Shown here: positions 60,079 to 64,000 of the stretch, in pieces | How positions within the stretch are numbered: the stretch's first letter is position 1 | Layout of the letters: every line of letters starts with the position of its first letter | Notes under the pieces: generated by a model | What the model saw: the letters and a program-made list of their open reading frames with translations, nothing else | Databases searched by the model: none | Told to the model about the DNA's origin: nothing | Program-made: the position numbers and the translations under genes | DNA from: JALONH01 sp046329235 | GTDB taxonomy: Bacteria > Bacteroidota > Bacteroidia > Cytophagales > Cytophagaceae | Reading direction: 5' to 3' | DNA length: 64,000 nucleotides | Assembly (NCBI GenBank): GCA_046329235.1 | Contig: JAXLVA010000001.1 | Span: 930,001 to 994,000 of the forward strand

Positions 60079-60621
60079 TTAGTCTTCTAAATCTAAATTT
60101 TCTATTGTTTCAACTTCTTCTTGAGTAGGTGCAGGTTTAGGAGCGTTAGCCGGTTTACCTTTTTGCATATCCTCTCTTTTCTTTGTCATTTCTTGCTTTT
60201 TCGTTTCCTTATAAGCTTCCCATTTTTGTTTTTGTTCCGGAGTTAATACAGCATCCATTTCCGTTTTATATTTCTGACGAGCTGTTTTTAACTCAGGCAT
60301 TGCAGCTTTCATATCACCATTGTATTTGGTTTTGATAGCTTGCATTTCCTCCACACGGCGTTTTTGAATATCATTAATTTTGGTTTCTTGTTCAGGACTA
60401 AGTGTTACTACACTATCCATGATTTTGGTAATTTTTTGTGCTCTGGCTGCCGGATCTACTTTTGGTTTTTCCTGAGGTTTAGCTTGTGGCTGACCACCTT
60501 TAGTTGTGGTGGTAGCTTGAGGAGTTCCTTTTTTAGATTTAGATTTTGCTTGATTACCGGTTTGTGCTTGAGCGTAAACAATTCCGCTAAAAGCTAAAGC
60601 AACAACGATTAATTTTTTCAT
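60079..60621 (-). CDS. Spy/CpxP-like secreted protein with LTxxQ motifs
   Basis: 180 residues with a signal peptide ending 'GIVYAQAQ'. A Lys/Gln/Pro-rich linker is followed by two helical repeats with 'LSPEQETKINDI' and 'LTPEQKQKWEAYKE', the LTxxQ pattern of Spy/CpxP, then a basic and an acidic tail. Spy-type proteins act as periplasmic chaperones under envelope stress. Assignment rests on motif and helix pattern only. Confidence 0.7.
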   Translation of the reverse strand: MKKLIVVALAFSGIVYAQAQTGNQAKSKSKKGTPQATTTTKGGQPQAKPQEKPKVDPAARAQKITKIMDSVVTLSPEQETKINDIQKRRVEEMQAIKTKYNGDMKAAMPELKTARQKYKTEMDAVLTPEQKQKWEAYKETKKQEMTKKREDMQKGKPANAPKPAPTQEEVETIENLDLED

Positions 60622-60677
60622 AATATTCGAAAATTGGTTATATGATGTAAACCTATTTTCAATGATTATGCCAAAAC

Positions 60678-61289
60678 TTAAAAGAAGGATTGAGTAAAAT
60701 CAGATGTGTGGTATTCACGAACGTCTATGTAGTTCATTCCCGCCTCTTTAGCTGCTGTAAAACCATTTTCTGCATCTTCAAATACTAAGCAATTTCCGGG
60801 AGGTATGCCCATTCGAGCTGCACACGCTAAAAAAGTATCCGGGAAAGGTTTATGTCTGCGTACGTCTTCGGCGGAGACAAGGATTGGAATAAATTCCTGT
60901 ACACCAATCACTTCAATATTAGGTAAAGCGATTTCTAAAGTTCCACCGGTACCCATCGACATAGGAATTTTTCCGGCATATGCTTTCACAATATTCATGG
61001 TGAAAGGAATAGGAAGGACAGTAGGGATTAACTCTAAATAATATTTTTCTTTTAAGGCAGATGCGGCAATAGCATCTATATGAGATTTACCTTGAGAAGC
61101 CAACAATGCTTCAAACACTTTCGTAGTGGGTGTTCCGGCAGAAGATAGGAAATATTCCAAGGGGAATTCGAATCCCATTTCTTTGGCAACTCGTTGAGAG
61201 GCAGCGAAGTGAGCCGGCATGGTGTCGGCAAGTGTTCCATCTATATCAAAGATAAGTCCCTTGATATGAGGAGGGAGGATAAAATCCAT
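60678..61289 (-). CDS. HAD-superfamily phosphatase (beta-phosphoglucomutase-like)
   Basis: 203 residues from the ATG at 61289; the longest frame starts 17 codons earlier inside an inverted repeat. The HAD motif I is 'IFDIDGTLADT' (Asp15, Asp17); later motifs are 'SMGTGGT', and 'VFEDAENGFTAAKEAGM' with the Asp pair. The helical cap ('PLEYFLSSAGTPTTKVFEALL') is the kind seen in beta-phosphoglucomutase and phosphoglycolate phosphatase. Substrate unknown. Confidence 0.82.
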   Translation of the reverse strand: MDFILPPHIKGLIFDIDGTLADTMPAHFAASQRVAKEMGFEFPLEYFLSSAGTPTTKVFEALLASQGKSHIDAIAASALKEKYYLELIPTVLPIPFTMNIVKAYAGKIPMSMGTGGTLEIALPNIEVIGVQEFIPILVSAEDVRRHKPFPDTFLACAARMGIPPGNCLVFEDAENGFTAAKEAGMNYIDVREYHTSDFTQSFF

Positions 61290-61326
61290 TCTGTTTATTA
61301 GGTGTTGTGGTGTTGAGACTTTGGGA

Positions 61327-61367
61327 TACAATATATACATCGATTGCCCTAGTGATGATATATTGTA
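61327..61367. repeat. Imperfect inverted repeat upstream of the HAD gene
   Basis: TACAATATATACATC (61327-61341) and GATGATATATTGTA (61354-61367) are complementary apart from one inserted base. It may be a regulatory site or a leader hairpin. Confidence 0.35.
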
Positions 61368-61420
61368 TAGGAATGAATTCTAAACAAATATGTCGAAGAT
61401 TCTCAACATCTCCAAAAAAA

Positions 61421-61446
61421 ATAGTCCCGATTCTCATCGGGACTAT
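61421..61446 (-). terminator. Terminator for groESL
   Basis: ATAGTCCCGA pairs with TCGGGACTAT around 6 nt; on the minus strand a T8 run follows. Confidence 0.85.
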
Positions 61447-61472
61447 TTCAATATTTAAATGGGAAATCAGAA

Positions 61473-63098
61473 TTACATCATTCCGCCCATGCCACCACCC
61501 ATTGGTGCAGCAGGAGCTTTGTCTTCCGGTTCGTCAGCCACTACACATTCAGTAGTTAATAATAAAGAAGCTACTGAAGCCGCATTTTCTAATGCTAAAC
61601 GAGTAACTTTAGTAGGATCGATGATACCTGATGCTACCATGTTTTCATATTTATCTTCACGTGCGTTGTAACCGTAGTCGCCTTTACCTTCTTTAACTTT
61701 CTGTACAATCACAGAACCTTCAAGACCAGCATTAGCTACGATAGAACGTAGTGGAGATTCGATAGCTGTACGGATGATTTGTACACCTGTTTTCTCGTCT
61801 TCGTTGTCAAATTTCACTTTATCCAAAGCTTCACCAGCACGGATAAGAGCTACTCCACCACCTGGGACGATACCTTCTTCCACAGCAGCACGTGTAGCAT
61901 GTAACGCATCATCAACACGGTCTTTCTTCTCTTTCATTTCCACTTCTGTAGCAGCACCGATATAGATGATAGCCACACCACCGGATAACTTAGCTAAACG
62001 CTCTTGTAATTTCTCGCGGTCGTAGTCAGAAGTAGTGTTTTCGATTTGAGATTTGATTTGGTTAATGCGAGCTTGGATGTTTTCTTTTTTACCAGCTCCG
62101 TTAACAATTGTAGTATTGTCTTTATCAATGTTAACTTTCTCAGCAGTACCTAAGAATTCAAGAGTAGCATTTTCTAGTTTGTAACCGCTTTCTTCAGAAA
62201 TAACAGTACCACCTGTCAATACAGCGATGTCTTCTAACATTGCTTTTCTTCTATCGCCAAAGCCAGGAGCTTTTACCGCAGCAATTTTTAGTGCACCACG
62301 GATTTTGTTTACTACTAAAGTAGCTAACGCTTCACCGTCTACATCTTCAGCAATGATGACAAGAGGTTTACCTGTTTGTACAACTTGCTCAAGAATAGGA
62401 AGTAATTCTTTCATAGAAGACACTTTCTTATCATAGATAAGGATGTATGGTCTTTCTAAGTCTGCTTCCATTTTATCGGTGTTGGTTACGAAGTAAGGGG
62501 ATAGGTAACCACGGTCGAATTGCATTCCTTCTACTGTTTTTACTTCAGTTTCAGTGCCTTTTGCTTCTTCCACAGTGATAACACCATCTTTACCAACTTT
62601 TTCCATCGCGTTAGCGATCATGGTACCGATTTCTTTATCGTTGTTCGCAGAGATAGTTGCTACCTGAGCGATTTCTTTGTTATCAGATATTTTTTTGGAT
62701 TGCTCTTTCAAGTTACCGATGATAGCAGTAACTGCTTTATCGATACCTCTTTTAAGATCCATCGGATTAGCACCAGCTGCTACGTTTTTCAAACCAGCAT
62801 TGAAAATCGCTTGGGTTAAAACTGTAGCAGTAGTAGTACCATCACCCGCTTGGTCAGCAGTTTTAGAAGCCACTTCTTTCACTAACTGAGCGCCCATATT
62901 TTCGATAGGGTCTTTTAATTCGATTTCTTTTGCTACTGATACACCATCTTTAGTGATCGCCGGAGCGCCGAATTTTTTGTCTAAAATAACGTTACGACCT
63001 TTTGGTCCTAGAGTCACTTTTACTGCATCAGCTAAAGCATCCACGCCTTTTTTCATTTTCTCGCGTGCTTCCGTATCAAATAAAATTTTCTTTGCCAT
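61473..63098 (-). CDS. groEL: Chaperonin GroEL (60 kDa)
   Basis: 541 residues, full length. 'MAKKILFDTEAREKMKKGVDALADAVKVTLGPKGRNVILDKKFG', 'DGTTTATVLTQAI' (ATP-binding Asp) and 'GVAIIYIGAATEVEMKEKKDRVDDALHATRAAVEEGIVPGGGVALIRA' are diagnostic, and the flexible C-terminus 'GGGMGGMM' is present. It folds proteins in the cytoplasm with GroES. The gene follows groES after 52 bases. Confidence 0.98.
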   Translation of the reverse strand: MAKKILFDTEAREKMKKGVDALADAVKVTLGPKGRNVILDKKFGAPAITKDGVSVAKEIELKDPIENMGAQLVKEVASKTADQAGDGTTTATVLTQAIFNAGLKNVAAGANPMDLKRGIDKAVTAIIGNLKEQSKKISDNKEIAQVATISANNDKEIGTMIANAMEKVGKDGVITVEEAKGTETEVKTVEGMQFDRGYLSPYFVTNTDKMEADLERPYILIYDKKVSSMKELLPILEQVVQTGKPLVIIAEDVDGEALATLVVNKIRGALKIAAVKAPGFGDRRKAMLEDIAVLTGGTVISEESGYKLENATLEFLGTAEKVNIDKDNTTIVNGAGKKENIQARINQIKSQIENTTSDYDREKLQERLAKLSGGVAIIYIGAATEVEMKEKKDRVDDALHATRAAVEEGIVPGGGVALIRAGEALDKVKFDNEDEKTGVQIIRTAIESPLRSIVANAGLEGSVIVQKVKEGKGDYGYNAREDKYENMVASGIIDPTKVTRLALENAASVASLLLTTECVVADEPEDKAPAAPMGGGMGGMM

Positions 63099-63150
63099 AC
63101 GTGTAGGTATAGTTTAAATGTTTTGGATTAAAATTAGTTAGATAAGTTGA

Positions 63151-63441
63151 TTAAAGAACCGCAAAAATGTCTGATTCTCTCATGATAAGATACTCTTTTC
63201 CATCAACAGACAGTTCTGTTCCAGAGTATTTTCCATATAAAACTGTGTCTCCAGCCTTTACAACAGGTTTATTACCCTTATCGTCAACTTCACTTACAGA
63301 TACAACTGTACCTCTTTGTGGTTTCTCTTTCGCCGTATCTGGGATGATAATACCTGAAGCGGTTTTTGCTTCAGCAGCAGCAGGCTCAACAACAACTCTG
63401 TTTGAAGTTCCCGCAATTGGCTTAATGTTAACTTTGCTCAT
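63151..63441 (-). CDS. groES: Co-chaperonin GroES (10 kDa)
   Basis: 96 residues, full length. Mobile loop 'ASGIIIPDTAKEKPQRGTVVSV' and 'GDTVLYGKYSGTELSVDGKEYLIMRESDIFAVL'. It caps GroEL during folding. Upstream lies a sigma-54-like promoter with palindromic sites rather than a CIRCE element. Confidence 0.98.
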   Translation of the reverse strand: MSKVNIKPIAGTSNRVVVEPAAAEAKTASGIIIPDTAKEKPQRGTVVSVSEVDDKGNKPVVKAGDTVLYGKYSGTELSVDGKEYLIMRESDIFAVL

Positions 63442-63495
63442 ATGAATTAAAATAGTACTAAATGTAAAGTGTTTTAAACAATATGCGAGGTCTTT

Positions 63496-63511
63496 TGCTA
63501 CTATTATGCCA
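63496..63511 (-). promoter_or_regulatory. Candidate sigma-54-like promoter of groESL
   Basis: The minus strand reads TGGCATAATAGTAGCA. GG and GC have the exact -24/-12 spacing of sigma-54 promoters (TGGCAC-N5-TTGCW), with one mismatch in the TTGC half. The ATG follows about 55 bases downstream. Confidence 0.45.
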
Positions 63512-63531
63512 ATCCCGAAATGGGATCATTT

Positions 63532-63569
63532 TGTCAGTTTTTTGACCAACACACTGACACAAATGTCAG
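63532..63569 (-). promoter_or_regulatory. Palindromic TGTCAG/CTGACA sites upstream of groES
   Basis: TGTCAG at 63532-63537, CTGACA at 63554-63559 and TGTCAG at 63564-63569. The last two form an inverted repeat around CAAA. They lie 21 to 58 bases beyond the -24 element, where an activator or repressor could bind. Confidence 0.45.
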
Positions 63570-63670
63570 GCTTTTATATGGATATTTTTAATGTTTTTTC
63601 TCCCTAACACATCCATCGTATCTATAATTTCGTTAAATTAAGGTGTAGATCTTGTATTAAACTTATAAAT

Positions 63671-64000
63671 ATGAAAGAATTATCTAGCGACTGGTTAACT
63701 CAAGGGTTAGTTGATTATGAATATAAAAAGTACCTGATTTTAAGTTACTTAAAAAGTATTCGTGAGGATTACGATGCCTTTCGACTATATCCATCCTTAA
63801 GTGATTTGTATTATCACTATACTAATTTGAAGTTATTTGTAGACAGTAAGTCTAAAATTAGTCAGCAGTTTCCTAAAACCATGACAAAAGCAGATTTCGA
63901 GAACTTCCAAATAGAATATACCTCACTGATACCTGACACCGAAATAGATAAAATTTTAGATGAAATTATAGAATTCACGATGCCTCGTTTTGAAAACGGT
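63671..64000 (+). CDS. Conserved unknown protein, N-terminal part (runs out of window)
   Basis: The frame is open from the ATG at 63671 to the window end: 110 codons. It begins 'MKELSSDWLTQGLVDYEYKKY' and continues with long charged helices ('ILSYLKSIREDYDAF', 'DFENFQIEYTSLIPDTEIDKILDEI'). I recall similar proteins as a conserved Bacteroidota family without known function. It diverges from groES across 229 bases. Part of a candidate -7 element (TAATTTCG, 63625-63632) lies upstream. Confidence 0.6.
   Translation, partial: MKELSSDWLTQGLVDYEYKKYLILSYLKSIREDYDAFRLYPSLSDLYYHYTNLKLFVDSKSKISQQFPKTMTKADFENFQIEYTSLIPDTEIDKILDEIIEFTMPRFENG

Noticed and set aside
63442..63670. CIRCE element before groES
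   Set aside because: No TTAGCACTC-N9-GAGTGCTAA or close variant is present.

Overview
This 64 kb window is a chromosomal segment of a member of the Bacteroidota. The reasons are: secreted proteins with type IX secretion (T9SS) C-terminal sorting domains, a PorP/SprF-type barrel, a GldN/PorN homologue, many matches to the Bacteroidota -7 promoter element TAnnTTTG, a transketolase split into two genes, and a GreA-like protein typical of the phylum. Base composition is moderately AT-rich. The genus cannot be set from sequence alone. No rRNA, tRNA, CRISPR array or prophage was recognised.

Layout. 1-9100: the 3' end of a giant secreted adhesin-like protein built of 80-residue repeats, then purL, then a secreted GH74-type glycosidase. 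9100-15300: a SUKH-like protein, a lone gldN, an island made of an IS200-like transposase and three-hairpin REP-like elements, a histone-H1-like/GreA-like fusion protein, a dipeptide epimerase and a porP gene. 15300-20900: a GH3 lipoprotein, small membrane and TonB-like proteins, barrels and a 7TMR-DISM histidine kinase. 20970-25760: a compact minus-strand operon (FAH hydrolase, M23 peptidase, peroxiredoxin, both transketolase subunits). 25850-30250: M48 protease, TlpA-like thioredoxin and penicillin-binding protein 1A. 30390-39460: an accessory-looking stretch of small or unknown genes, rich in intergenic repeats (a pseudoknot-like element, REPIN-like doublets, a 20-copy 7-mer array, re-used terminators), with a LexA-like regulator, a globin and an oxidoreductase. 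39470-50600: membrane proteins, an ArsR regulator with an SRPBCC-VOC fusion, a SugE-type exporter, menE, nhaD and a ROK kinase. 50590-57160: a five-gene minus-strand operon (YheT hydrolase, SRAP protein, RsmF-like methyltransferase, GGCT-like protein, GT-C membrane protein), and hisG-hisD-ttcA on the plus strand. 57240-64000: an Hsp20-like protein, a K+/H+ antiporter, a Spy-like protein, a HAD phosphatase, groES-groEL, and the start of a conserved unknown gene.

How it fits together. Much of the content is housekeeping: purine and histidine synthesis, pentose phosphate pathway, chaperonin, cell wall and ion homeostasis. Around this are cell-surface functions that depend on T9SS: cargo proteins at 1 and 6385, and machinery at 9990 and 14237. 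The most distinctive signals are non-coding. These are the transposase-associated hairpin elements whose loops fit d(C-GNA-G) and GNRA rules, two further intergenic repeat families, an ArsR-type operator laid over a Bacteroidota promoter, and a sigma-54-like promoter with palindromic sites in front of groES. Start codons were re-chosen for about a dozen genes where a promoter element, an ATGA overlap or a non-ATG first codon argued against the longest reading frame. All functional calls come from motif and family recognition by eye; no database search was run.
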